Assembly (NCBI GenBank): GCA_964497515.1
Contig: CAZCCV010000048.1
Span: 1 to 12,161, forward strand
Origin: CAZCCV01 sp964497515
GTDB taxonomy: Bacteria; Armatimonadota; UBA5829; DTLH01
Direction: 5' to 3'
Length of the DNA: 12,161 nucleotides
In this document: positions 1 through 6,948 of the stretch, piece by piece
How positions within the stretch are numbered: the stretch's first letter is position 1
Layout: every line of letters begins with the position of its first letter
Translations under genes and position numbers: made by a program
Notes under the pieces: model-generated
What the model saw: the letters and a program-made list of their open reading frames with translations, nothing else
The model's database searches: none
Told to the model about the DNA's origin: nothing

Positions 1-6
1 GGGACA

Positions 7-1062
7 TTATCCCACGGCAGTTATGGGGGACATAGTCGCTCTGCATATACACATTGGGAATGTCTCACCGTGCACCTTCCACGTTCCCGACAGCACCTCT
101 CCCGCCTGAGTTAAGAAGAACTCGGCCACTGTAGTATCTATGGTGAACTCGCCGAAAAATGCCGTTCCGCTCATCTGCCCGTTTACTATCATCACTTCGC
201 GGACTGTGCCGAAAACTGCGTTGCCCTGCTGCGTCAACAGCATACCATAGACGCCTGGGCGCGGACCGGTGGTTATCTCGGCTTGCCATCTGCCAGTAAC
301 GTTCGGAACACTGCTGATCGCTTCCACGGAAGTCACACGGAGCAGTCTGTTCAGCTCGTCGCCATATCTCCTGCACGAGCTCACACCGGTTGCGATGACA
401 TAACGCCATGTAGGACTTGGGATCATAGATGATGTCGCCTCGCAGTCCAGAATCACCTCGGAACCGTCGTCGATTTGGAAGTGTGATTGATCAACGTGCA
501 TAAACTTGCCCCAACACCTGATGAGCAAGCCGACGTTATTCAGACCTGTTCCGCTGCTGACCCCCATCTGCCCTGCGCCTGTGGATTGACAGTAATGCCA
601 GTCTGCGCCGCCGACGGCTTTGTTTGTCATACCCAACGGCTTAACATCCACGGTCCATTCAGGTGTGTGTGGATCGACGGCCGTCGCCTCAACGTAACGC
701 TCGCCGTCTAGATTCGTCTTCATCACGCCCTTAACTACATATCGTTTGCCCACGGATACCGCGCCCGACCAGACTACCTGGACCCCACAGGCTCGGTCCG
801 GGCTCGCGATCCCATCCTGCTGAAAATAGAACGAACTAGGAAAAATCGCCGAGACGACGCCGCCGGACACTATGACTGGAACGTTGTTCGGCTTGCTCTT
901 TGCATCCGATACCGTAACTGCCGGACTGCCGGGCGTTTCCCTGCCTGTGTTTACAGAAATACCCGACGAGTTCATAGACACCTGCTCAGTGACTACTTCT
1001 GAGGCGGCGCACGCCAAGCACAGCAGTGCGAACGCAGCCGCTATCACCGACGCTCTCTTCAC
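7..1062 (-). CDS. Exported protein of unknown function with two OB-fold-like segments
   Basis: The product is 351 aa from the GTG at 1062. That start has a perfect AGGAGG six bases upstream (plus-strand 1069-1074). The in-frame ATGs at 1119 and 1077 lack a well-placed Shine-Dalgarno, and the GTG gives a clean signal peptide: Lys-Arg, a hydrophobic run, then ACA/AS as a likely signal peptidase I site near residue 19. There are Cys residues at 15 and 18 but the lipobox is not canonical. After a Ser/Thr/Pro-rich linker, residues about 62-130 (VVSAIFPSSFYFQQDG, then VGKRYVVKGV) and about 174-250 (LNNVGLLIRCWGKF, then FQIDDGS) look like two copies of an OB-type beta-barrel. Residues about 254-332 form a Gly-rich beta repeat (VTGRWQ, LLTQQGN, LSGTW). 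I do not recognise the function; a surface or periplasmic role is inferred. It is separate from the LPS operon, with its own promoter. Confidence 0.75.
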   Translation of the reverse strand: MKRASVIAAAFALLCLACAASEVVTEQVSMNSSGISVNTGRETPGSPAVTVSDAKSKPNNVPVIVSGGVVSAIFPSSFYFQQDGIASPDRACGVQVVWSGAVSVGKRYVVKGVMKTNLDGERYVEATAVDPHTPEWTVDVKPLGMTNKAVGGADWHYCQSTGAGQMGVSSGTGLNNVGLLIRCWGKFMHVDQSHFQIDDGSEVILDCEATSSMIPSPTWRYVIATGVSSCRRYGDELNRLLRVTSVEAISSVPNVTGRWQAEITTGPRPGVYGMLLTQQGNAVFGTVREVMIVNGQMSGTAFFGEFTIDTTVAEFFLTQAGEVLSGTWKVHGETFPMCICRATMSPITAVG

Positions 1063-1074
1063 TTTTTTCCTCCT
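1063..1074 (-). promoter_or_regulatory. Strong ribosome binding site that sets the start of the exported-protein gene
   Basis: On the minus strand AGGAGG is followed by six A residues and then GTG at 1062. The Shine-Dalgarno overlaps two Arg codons of a possible longer form starting at ATG 1077 or 1119. Neither of those ATGs has a correctly spaced site, so the GTG is favoured. Confidence 0.7.
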
Positions 1075-1158
1075 CATATATGCGCGGTTATTTGTTCTAC
1101 GCCTTATATGCGCTTCCATCCTGTGAATAATATGGTCTTCTTGTAGCTATCAAGATTC

Positions 1159-1188
1159 ATTATGCACGAGGTTCTCTGAATCTGTCAA
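1159..1188 (-). promoter_or_regulatory. Sigma70-type promoter for the exported-protein gene
   Basis: On the minus strand TTGACA (1188-1183, perfect -35) is followed by an 18-base spacer and CATAAT (1164-1159, five of six -10 bases). Transcription would begin near 1152, giving a leader of about 90 nt before the GTG at 1062. This assumes a standard housekeeping sigma factor consensus. Confidence 0.5.
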
Positions 1189-1385
1189 CCAGACAGCACC
1201 AGACTCTTCCATACGCTCATCAATTCCTTGTTCTCATCTATCTGGACTATTCCCGTATAGTCATTCAGTCATCAACAAAGCAACTTGAATTAGCCTCTTA
1301 CCAAGAATTTGTAGCAATGGTTGGTGTGTGGACAGTCTCACGGCTTCGATCTCTGGATACTGAAAGCAACCGCTTCGTAAAAGGA

Positions 1386-1414
1386 TTGACAAGAGAGTAG
1401 ACATTAGATAACAT
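1386..1414 (+). promoter_or_regulatory. Sigma70-type promoter for the small lipoprotein gene
   Basis: TTGACA (1386-1391, perfect -35), a 17-base spacer and TAACAT (1409-1414, four of six -10 bases). The predicted transcription start near 1421 gives a leader of about 75 nt ahead of the GTG start at 1496. Confidence 0.45.
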
Positions 1415-1495
1415 TCAACTGGGACACTGACAACTCTTAGCAATGGGCGGAACGTGGGCACAGTTCAGTTGCGTTGTGTTATCGGAGGATACAAA

Positions 1496-2104
1496 GTGAG
1501 ATTACACCTGATTCTATCGTCACTCGTACTGTTAGCCATGGTTGTAACTGGATGCGGCAAGAATTGGGAAAATGCCGAAACCGATGCGCTAAAGCAGATT
1601 ACCGCTGAGTTGTCCGCCTCGGGCAAATATGAGTCCAAGCGGCATCAACTTCATTCGCAAGTAAAGTCGAACCCTGATGACCGAATAGCTCTACTTCAGT
1701 TGGCATATATCGACTGGGGGTTCGACCGATTTGACGCAGAATCTCTAGAGGAATCCCAGAACCATCTGGAAGTGGTTATGAACATTGATCCGCAGAGCAA
1801 AGTCGCGGCCAGACTCCAGAAATTCAATGACAAATGGGCGAAGAACATAGCTATCGCCGACAGCGAATTTCGCGTTGTTGAAGCGGTATACGCTCAGATA
1901 ACAGGTAAGTTGGTGTCCTTTACGATAGAAGAAGGCGGACCAAAGTACAAACGGTCGGAGGAAATATCTGGCCCTGTATTCATAGGCCCCGATGGTGTGA
2001 ACTACCTCCTGGCTTGCTATGGTCAGGAGTATCTCACACCACTCGAACTGATATCCAAGCTCAGAGAATGGGCAATCAATGATGAGATACCTACTCCAAG
2101 CTAG
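1496..2104 (+). CDS. Small putative lipoprotein of unknown function
   Basis: The product is 202 aa from GTG 1496, which has GGAGG seven bases upstream (1484-1488). The earlier in-frame GTG at 1454 has no ribosome binding site and would bury the signal peptide. The N terminus has a basic residue, a hydrophobic stretch and the lipobox V-T-G-C ending at Cys20, so lipidation and membrane anchoring are predicted. Residues about 58-110 (NPDDRIALLQLAYIDWG, then SLEESQNHLEVVMNIDP) look like one or two TPR-type helical hairpins. The C-terminal half (about 120-202) is mixed and unrecognised. No homologue or pathway can be named from sequence alone. It stands alone on the plus strand, converging on the LPS operon, with an insertion-element relic directly behind its stop codon. 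Confidence 0.7.
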   Translation: MRLHLILSSLVLLAMVVTGCGKNWENAETDALKQITAELSASGKYESKRHQLHSQVKSNPDDRIALLQLAYIDWGFDRFDAESLEESQNHLEVVMNIDPQSKVAARLQKFNDKWAKNIAIADSEFRVVEAVYAQITGKLVSFTIEEGGPKYKRSEEISGPVFIGPDGVNYLLACYGQEYLTPLELISKLREWAINDEIPTPS

Positions 2105-2106
2105 CA

Positions 2107-2243
2107 ATGGTAAAGCTGCATGACAAGGACAAGAAGAATGTCCGGGCAGCAATAGACTTCATCAACGACTGAAGCACCCGCAGACCAACGGCATCTATGA
2201 GAGGTTCCACAAGTCCATCACTGTCATATTAATCCTTGGGTAG
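2107..2243 (+). pseudogene. Relic of an IS481/IS3-type DDE transposase
   Basis: Two short peptides in different frames survive. In frame at 2107-2172, a 21-residue peptide begins MVKLHDKDKKN and ends AAIDFIND before a stop. From 2169, in a shifted frame, comes KHPQTNGIYERFHKSI, then a stop at 2241-2243. The second peptide closely matches, from memory, the segment around the last catalytic Glu of IS481-like transposases (PQTNGICERFHKT, with Glu in ER-F-H). The first resembles the stretch between the two catalytic Asp residues (KLY..KT...AA.F.N). In an intact transposase these stretches lie roughly 50 or more residues apart, so an internal deletion plus frameshift is inferred. No flanking inverted repeats were found. 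The relic ends a few bases from the stop codon of the LolA-like gene. Confidence 0.6.
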
Positions 2244-2248
2244 TATAG

Positions 2249-2995
2249 CTAATCAAATACGTTGGGCTTCAGACCATCATTTACGACGATGTTCCGCAGG
2301 GTTGTTGTCGCTGCGAGTTTGCCTTCGGAGTTGTACACTTCTGTATGTGTTGGGATCCAAATGCCTTCGATGTTTACGTGCTCAGAGTAGACCGATTTCA
2401 TTTTGATTGTGCCGTCGTCTTTCACTCTATCGTGCTGCAGCAGCCTGAAATCAGTTCCATCCACCCAAATTAACTGCGATTTATTGCTCTTTCCATTCTG
2501 CAGTTTGAGCACATAAACGGTGGAGTTGCTCTCACCCGGCTCCTTTTCAAACAGTGACACTTTGAAAAACTCCCAAAGCGAGTCGCTAACAACACCCACC
2601 TCAAGAGCGGTCATTTTCTTATCCATTTCGTTTGATATATCTTCAACCTTCTTGAAACGGACTGTAGGTATTCTGATGGTTCTTGTATTGCCTGTTGTGA
2701 TGAACTGAACCTTCATCATTCCCAAGTCACCTTCGACTCTGAACGCATCCGGAGATTGGAAGGTAATCGAGGCTTTCTTTATCTGATAGGTTTCGGCGAA
2801 GGACTTTCCCATTTTCTCAAGCTCTCGCTTGTTGGAGCTAGTTACAACAAGCGTAGCTCGCATATCATTGAAGCTGTCAGTGGTCTTTTTGAGCTTTTCT
2901 CGGAAACTGTCCAACTCATCAGCCAGTGCTGTCCCAGTCAGTATGAAAACCACTAACAGAACCACTGGCCTGATTAACCTAGGAACTCTGATCAT
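2249..2995 (-). CDS. LolA-like periplasmic outer-membrane lipoprotein-sorting protein
   Basis: The product is 248 aa from ATG 2995, with GGAGG seven bases upstream (plus-strand 3003-3007). An upstream ATG at 3049 would add 18 residues ahead of the signal peptide and is rejected. The signal peptide runs MIRVPRLIRP, then a hydrophobic core and ALA/DE, with cleavage after about residue 25. The mature part starts with a helix (LDSFREKLKKTTDSFNDMRATL) and continues as beta strands (ASITFQSPDAFRVEG, VYVLKL, LIWVDGTDFRLLQHD, GIWIPTHTEVYN), ending NDGLKPNVFD. This matches the half-barrel plan of COG2834/LolA-type carriers, which shuttle acylated molecules across the periplasm. It is the last gene of the LPS cluster, and its ATG overlaps the TGA of the upstream acyltransferase (ATGA). 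The cargo could be lipoproteins or another lipid. Assignment to LolA proper is uncertain. Confidence 0.75.
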   Translation of the reverse strand: MIRVPRLIRPVVLLVVFILTGTALADELDSFREKLKKTTDSFNDMRATLVVTSSNKRELEKMGKSFAETYQIKKASITFQSPDAFRVEGDLGMMKVQFITTGNTRTIRIPTVRFKKVEDISNEMDKKMTALEVGVVSDSLWEFFKVSLFEKEPGESNSTVYVLKLQNGKSNKSQLIWVDGTDFRLLQHDRVKDDGTIKMKSVYSEHVNIEGIWIPTHTEVYNSEGKLAATTTLRNIVVNDGLKPNVFD

Positions 2996-3942
2996 GAACT
3001 TGCCTCCAAGGATGATACTCGATTCACGGCTTCGGACGTTCTTTTCCATCGCTTATGAAACCACAACCACTGCGGAGGGTCTTTGCGAATCTCATCCTCT
3101 ATTACTTTTGTGAACGCCTGCGTTACAGCATGAATATCGGTTGCTTCGTCTCCAGAAAGCAGTGTCTGCAGTGCTGGCTGTAATACTAACTGGAACTTTC
3201 CATCTTGAAGCCTGTGTGTAAACCCACATACAATGGCTGCACCGCTCCTCAGTGCAAATGTCGCGGGGCCTTCTGCCGTCGCTACTGGCCTTCCAAAGAA
3301 ATCTACAAAAATGCCCGTTGTTGTGTTCTGATCTGGCAGGATTCCTACTATCTCATTACGACGCAAGCAGCGTATCGCTGGTAACGCAGCGTTATCGCGA
3401 CTAAGCACCCTATACCCACCACTTTGACGAATATCATTCGATATGCCAGTCATAGCCACATCGTCACTATCCCGTGCTATTACACTGAGCTTATAGCCCT
3501 CTCGTACCAGCTTCCTTGCACCGTACTCCCAATTGCCAAAGTGTGCTGTCACAACGATCACACCTTTGCCAAGTGCAAAAGCTTCATCTAGATACTCTTT
3601 GCCTTCAATTTCAACCAGATCATCAATCTGTTCTGGTGTTATATGCAGCAACCGAAAAAACTCCAGGGCACCACGTGAGAAATGATTGAAGCACGCTCTA
3701 GCCGTTAGTTTCACCTTTCGCACCTCCCATTCAGGGAAAGCGTGTGTAAGGTTGTCTATAGCTGCACTTCGACGACTCCGAATACAGGTGAAAATCAGCC
3801 ATCCAACATTTCTGCCCCATCGCTCTATACGCTCCGGAGTCAGCTTTCCCGACATGCGCACTACTAATCGCATTACTGTCTTACCACAAAATAAGTAGAT
3901 CCGCTTCGTTATACCAGGTCTTTTGTGTTTGCTATTAGTCAC
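2992..3942 (-). CDS. LpxL/HtrB-type lipid A late acyltransferase
   Basis: The product is about 316 aa from GTG 3942. The family normally transfers an acyl chain from acyl-ACP onto the hydroxyl of a primary acyl chain of Kdo-lipid A, at the cytoplasmic face of the inner membrane. Visible signatures are HFGNWE (residues about 134-139, the H-x4-D/E catalytic pair), DQNTT followed by VDFFGRP and GPATFALRSGA, and a C-terminal PPQWLWFHKRWK block. An N-terminal amphipathic or hydrophobic stretch (RIYLFCGKTVMRLVV) fits membrane association. The start is uncertain. GTG 3942 overlaps the lpxK stop by a few bases and has a weak GATAGAG site. A TTG at 3978 would add 12 residues but has no Shine-Dalgarno. 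Which lipid A position it acylates cannot be told from sequence, so no LpxL or LpxM symbol is given. Confidence 0.85.
   Translation of the reverse strand: MTNSKHKRPGITKRIYLFCGKTVMRLVVRMSGKLTPERIERWGRNVGWLIFTCIRSRRSAAIDNLTHAFPEWEVRKVKLTARACFNHFSRGALEFFRLLHITPEQIDDLVEIEGKEYLDEAFALGKGVIVVTAHFGNWEYGARKLVREGYKLSVIARDSDDVAMTGISNDIRQSGGYRVLSRDNAALPAIRCLRRNEIVGILPDQNTTTGIFVDFFGRPVATAEGPATFALRSGAAIVCGFTHRLQDGKFQLVLQPALQTLLSGDEATDIHAVTQAFTKVIEDEIRKDPPQWLWFHKRWKRTSEAVNRVSSLEASS
2996..3007 (-). promoter_or_regulatory. Strong ribosome binding site for the LolA-like gene
   Basis: On the minus strand GGAGG is followed by seven bases and the ATG at 2995. It lies inside the last codons of the acyltransferase gene, and stop and start overlap as ATGA. 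This fixes the start and suggests strong, coupled translation of the carrier. Confidence 0.7.
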
Positions 3943-4993
3943 CAATTGCTCTATCCAGCAATGAATCTCTGTTCTCAATTATCAGGTTGATGTCTAACAC
4001 ACACATATTACTGAGACGGAGTTTCACTGCATCCTTTGCTGTAGTCACAACGAACTCTGCACCGGTTCGCTCAATTGCCTCTTCTATAATTGCTATCTCT
4101 CTATCCCGATAGGTGCAGTGATCTTTAAATCTGATCGCATCTCTGATATCAGCACCTGTCTCGGCAAGCATCTTCTCAAACGATTGCGGGTTTGCGATGC
4201 CACTTACGGCAACAACCGGCCGCCTTTTAAGCCCTGTTTCTTCTATTGTCTCACCAGATTCCAGCGCGTCGATCGCTCGCACAGCCTTGCTCGCCACATA
4301 CACACTTGATTGAGGAGCCATACGGGCGATTAACCCCTTCAGCTTCTCAATCTCTCCGGTAGTCACCAGTTCACCGCCGGTGATGATTACTACATCGGCT
4401 CGCTTAATGCCCCGAGCAGGCTCTCGGAGGTCACCAGCAGGAAGCACACGACCATTGCCGAAGGGTCTATCTGCTCGCACGAGTGCTATTTCTACATCAC
4501 GGTGTAGTTGCCAGTGCTGCATTCCGTCGTCGAGAACAATTATATCTGGCTGAAACTGCTCTATAAGCATCAGACCGGCTCGATACCTGCACTTACCGAT
4601 GGCTACAGGCACACCTAGCAGTGCATCGGCAAGAAGAGCCGGCTCGTCACCGCTATCTGTAGCATCCAGAAGGCGACGCTCTCCATCAGAGACGATCGCC
4701 CCGGTACGACTCAAACGCCCTCCGTGCCCTCTGCTTAGAACCGCAGGGCGCAAACCCCGGCTCAGCAAACCTTCGCATATGGCACGAACACACGGAGACT
4801 TGCCTGTGCCGCCAAAAGTCAGGTTACCTACGCAGACTACTCGGCACGATAACTTGCGCCGCTTACGCAACCCCAGCCGAAACGGCAGCAAATAGACTTT
4901 CAGTCCGATTATATAAAGCCACGACAAAGGCAGCAGAAGCCACGAAAGCCACTTGGGTATTGGATCTGTTCGTGACATACTAATGCTGTCCAT
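3935..4993 (-). CDS. lpxK: Tetraacyldisaccharide 4'-kinase
   Basis: LpxK phosphorylates the 4' position of the tetra-acylated disaccharide 1-phosphate, using ATP at the inner-membrane cytoplasmic face, to make lipid IVA. The product is 352 aa, slightly longer than E. coli LpxK. After an N-terminal hydrophobic helix (about 14-38) come the P-loop VGNLTFGGTGKSP (GGTGKSP at 61-67), LSRGHGGR (86-93), LDDGMQHW (154-161), RFKDHCTYRD (288-297, the conserved Asp-His pair) and VTTAKDAVKL (316-325). ATG 4993 overlaps the waaA stop by 14 bp and sits right behind GAGGA, with almost no spacing. ATG 4978 is the other option but its Shine-Dalgarno is 15 bases away. The N terminus is therefore uncertain by five residues. 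The family call is secure. Confidence 0.95.
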   Translation of the reverse strand: MDSISMSRTDPIPKWLSWLLLPLSWLYIIGLKVYLLPFRLGLRKRRKLSCRVVCVGNLTFGGTGKSPCVRAICEGLLSRGLRPAVLSRGHGGRLSRTGAIVSDGERRLLDATDSGDEPALLADALLGVPVAIGKCRYRAGLMLIEQFQPDIIVLDDGMQHWQLHRDVEIALVRADRPFGNGRVLPAGDLREPARGIKRADVVIITGGELVTTGEIEKLKGLIARMAPQSSVYVASKAVRAIDALESGETIEETGLKRRPVVAVSGIANPQSFEKMLAETGADIRDAIRFKDHCTYRDREIAIIEEAIERTGAEFVVTTAKDAVKLRLSNMCVLDINLIIENRDSLLDRAIGD

Positions 4994-6275
4994 TCCTCGC
5001 TATCTGCGACACAATTGCTTGCGCACACTTGGCAGACGCACCTCTGTTTGCTGCCATCGCATCCAATGCCAGTTTGCGAATACTCTGAAGCGTGCCATTA
5101 TCTGAAAGAAGCGCCGCTACCTTCTTCCCAAACTGCTCCGCATCGGCAACTTCAAACCCGACACCCGCGCCCTCTACAATTCTCACCAAATCGCGAGATT
5201 TGTGCGTATAAGGACCGAAGAGCACAGGCTTTCCTTGAGCAATAGGTTGAAGAATATTGTGCCCGCCTTTCGGTATCAGGCTGCCTCCCACAAAGGCAAC
5301 ATCGGCTATGCTGTAGATGGTTGATAACTCACCGAATGTGTCAAGCACAACTACGTCTTCATCACCGGTCATTCTTTCCGATTGACTGCGGCGGCCACTG
5401 CTGAGAGAACGGGACTCTGCCATTTCTACGATTGCGTCCGCACGCTCAATCTGTCGTGGCGCGATTATTAGCCTCAATGAAGGGTGCTCACGCCGGGCAA
5501 TCAGAAACGCGTCGAGCACTGGCTCGTCTTCGCCAGGATTCGTGCTGCCAGCAACAAGGACAGGTTCGCCTTCTCTAACCTTGTATCTAACTCTAATGAG
5601 ACTAATCTCATTCTCGGTGACGGCATCTGACTCCTGATCGAACTTGCAGTTGCCGACAACTACAGTTCGCTCCAAGAGAGCTCCCAGTTGAACTATGCGC
5701 TCAGCGTCGACTGCACTCTGCATAAGCAGCAATTGAACACCCGATAGCGCCCACCGGTAAATCCAACGCAGATAACGGCTTCTGCGCATTGTTCGATCGG
5801 ATACTACCCCATTGGCAATCAGTATGGGAATGCCCCTGCGGTGCGCTTGGGTGAGGAAATTTGGCCAAATCTCGCTCTCCATACACACAATTACATCGGG
5901 CTCTATAGTTGATAGCGACTTTCTTACGCAGGGCAACACATCCAACGGAAAATAAATGGACTCATCAACTTCAGAAAGTGACCTCTTCACCATTTCCTGC
6001 CCGGTCGAGGTGGTCGTAGAGACTATCAGTTCCGCTTCAGGCAGAAGTGTTCGTATTTCGCGAAGTATCGAACCACTTGCTACAGCCTCCCCAACTGATA
6101 CTGCGTGCAACCAAATCCTCGGGCGATCCGACGTCCGTTTCAGCCTGGCAGGAAGAATTCCCAATTGCTGTCGCCAAGAGTCACGCGACTTTCTCGACCC
6201 GACTATGCGCCACACAAAGAAAAGAATAATGGCTGGGCTGAGGAGCAGGATGATCAGATTATACAGAAGACTCAT
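4980..6275 (-). CDS. waaA: 3-deoxy-D-manno-octulosonic acid (Kdo) transferase
   Basis: WaaA (KdtA) moves one or more Kdo residues from CMP-Kdo onto lipid IVA at the cytoplasmic face of the inner membrane. The product is 431 aa from ATG 6275, close to the E. coli length. This ATG has AAGGAAA six bases upstream (plus-strand 6282-6288). An upstream in-frame ATG at 6335 would add 20 residues before the membrane anchor and is not favoured. Features are an N-terminal transmembrane anchor (about 4-25), HAVSVGEAVASGSI (57-70, including the catalytic Glu of the GT30 family), ESEIWPNF (133-140) and, near the C terminus, VGGSLIPKGGHNILQPIAQGKPVLFGP-type sequence that binds the nucleotide sugar. It overlaps the DUF374 gene by 17 bp. 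How many Kdo units it adds cannot be read from sequence. Confidence 0.95.
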   Translation of the reverse strand: MSLLYNLIILLLSPAIILFFVWRIVGSRKSRDSWRQQLGILPARLKRTSDRPRIWLHAVSVGEAVASGSILREIRTLLPEAELIVSTTTSTGQEMVKRSLSEVDESIYFPLDVLPCVRKSLSTIEPDVIVCMESEIWPNFLTQAHRRGIPILIANGVVSDRTMRRSRYLRWIYRWALSGVQLLLMQSAVDAERIVQLGALLERTVVVGNCKFDQESDAVTENEISLIRVRYKVREGEPVLVAGSTNPGEDEPVLDAFLIARREHPSLRLIIAPRQIERADAIVEMAESRSLSSGRRSQSERMTGDEDVVVLDTFGELSTIYSIADVAFVGGSLIPKGGHNILQPIAQGKPVLFGPYTHKSRDLVRIVEGAGVGFEVADAEQFGKKVAALLSDNGTLQSIRKLALDAMAANRGASAKCAQAIVSQIARNGQH

Positions 6276-6948
6276 CCGTGCTTTCCTTGTTATACAGAAT
6301 GCGTTCAGCTTCGGTATCGACTGCATTGATTGCATCCGCTATCATCTTAGCAGATGTGAGACGATCTTCTTCCGTGTCGCAACTGTCAACTGTAATCGGT
6401 TCCCCGAAGACTATCACAGCGTTAGAAAACGGCTTGGCAATTGCGTGCTTATCCCAAGAGTTCATTAGCCATGCCGAATCCAAGGCAAGGCCGATAGGGA
6501 TAATCTTGCAGGCGGCTCTTCCGGCCATCACCACTGTACCAGCTTGCACAACCTTCGCTGGCCCGCGGGGTCCATCTGGAGTTATCGCGACTATCTTGCC
6601 TTCTCTGATCTTCTTGCTAGCCTCAAGAAATGCTCTGATACCTTTCCTGCCACCGCTCGAGCCTCGTATGGTCTGATACCCACGACTCTTAACTATCCGG
6701 TTTTGAAGCTCACCATCTTTAGACATAGAAATAATCGCCCATAGCCCACGATTACGACAGTAGAAAATCGACAGCATTGTACGATCGTGCCATTGAGCTA
6801 GGATCCCTCCCTCGCCCGAGGCAATCAGGTCGTTAAGCCTGCTTTCGCCCACTGCACGGATCCGCACCGTATAACAGATACTTGTGGTGATTAGCCAGAG
6901 CAGCCACGACAGAACAGTTGTCCTAATTTTGCTCAGAATTTCCTTCAT
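6259..6948 (-). CDS. DUF374 family lysophospholipid acyltransferase-like protein
   Basis: The product is 229 aa from ATG 6948, with AGGAG 12 bases upstream. A TTG directly before it (6951) would have nine-base spacing, so the start may be one codon longer. Earlier in-frame starts lie deep inside msbA and are rejected. After an N-terminal hydrophobic helix (about 10-28) the DUF374 hallmarks appear: AQWHDRTM (51-58), SKDGELQNRI (77-86), TIRGSSGG (93-100), AITPDGPRGPAKV (121-133), KIIPIGL (148-154), SWDKHAIAKPFS (164-175) and VFGEPI (180-185). The family belongs to the LPLAT superfamily. As I recall, the epsilon-proteobacterial lipid A secondary acyltransferase LpxJ is of this type. Its place between MsbA and WaaA points to acylation of lipid A or its Kdo form, but phospholipid acylation is also possible. 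It overlaps msbA by 26 bp. Confidence 0.88.
   Translation of the reverse strand: MKEILSKIRTTVLSWLLWLITTSICYTVRIRAVGESRLNDLIASGEGGILAQWHDRTMLSIFYCRNRGLWAIISMSKDGELQNRIVKSRGYQTIRGSSGGRKGIRAFLEASKKIREGKIVAITPDGPRGPAKVVQAGTVVMAGRAACKIIPIGLALDSAWLMNSWDKHAIAKPFSNAVIVFGEPITVDSCDTEEDRLTSAKMIADAINAVDTEAERILYNKESTDESSV

Larger units (their letters stand above)
1063..1495. other. Divergent intergenic region without a supported gene
   Basis: About 430 bp lie between two divergently oriented genes for exported proteins. It carries a promoter-like element in each direction, at 1159-1188 (minus) and 1386-1414 (plus). The only open stretch of note, on the minus strand at 1261-1461, has no convincing ribosome binding site or family signature and spans the plus-strand promoter. 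I see no tRNA, long inverted repeat or other RNA gene here. Confidence 0.6.

Noticed and set aside
1261..1461. A 66-codon open frame on the minus strand in the intergenic region
   Set aside because: It has no ribosome binding site, no recognisable motif and a composition unlike the neighbouring genes, and it runs opposite the plus-strand promoter at 1386-1414.
2105..2248. Terminator for the LPS operon after the LolA-like gene
   Set aside because: I looked on the minus strand for a GC-rich stem with a T-run and found none convincing. The stretch instead holds the transposase relic.
5956..6468. A 170-codon plus-strand frame opposite waaA and the DUF374 gene
   Set aside because: Both genes on the other strand are confidently assigned by conserved motifs. 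The plus-strand product shows no domain or start signal.
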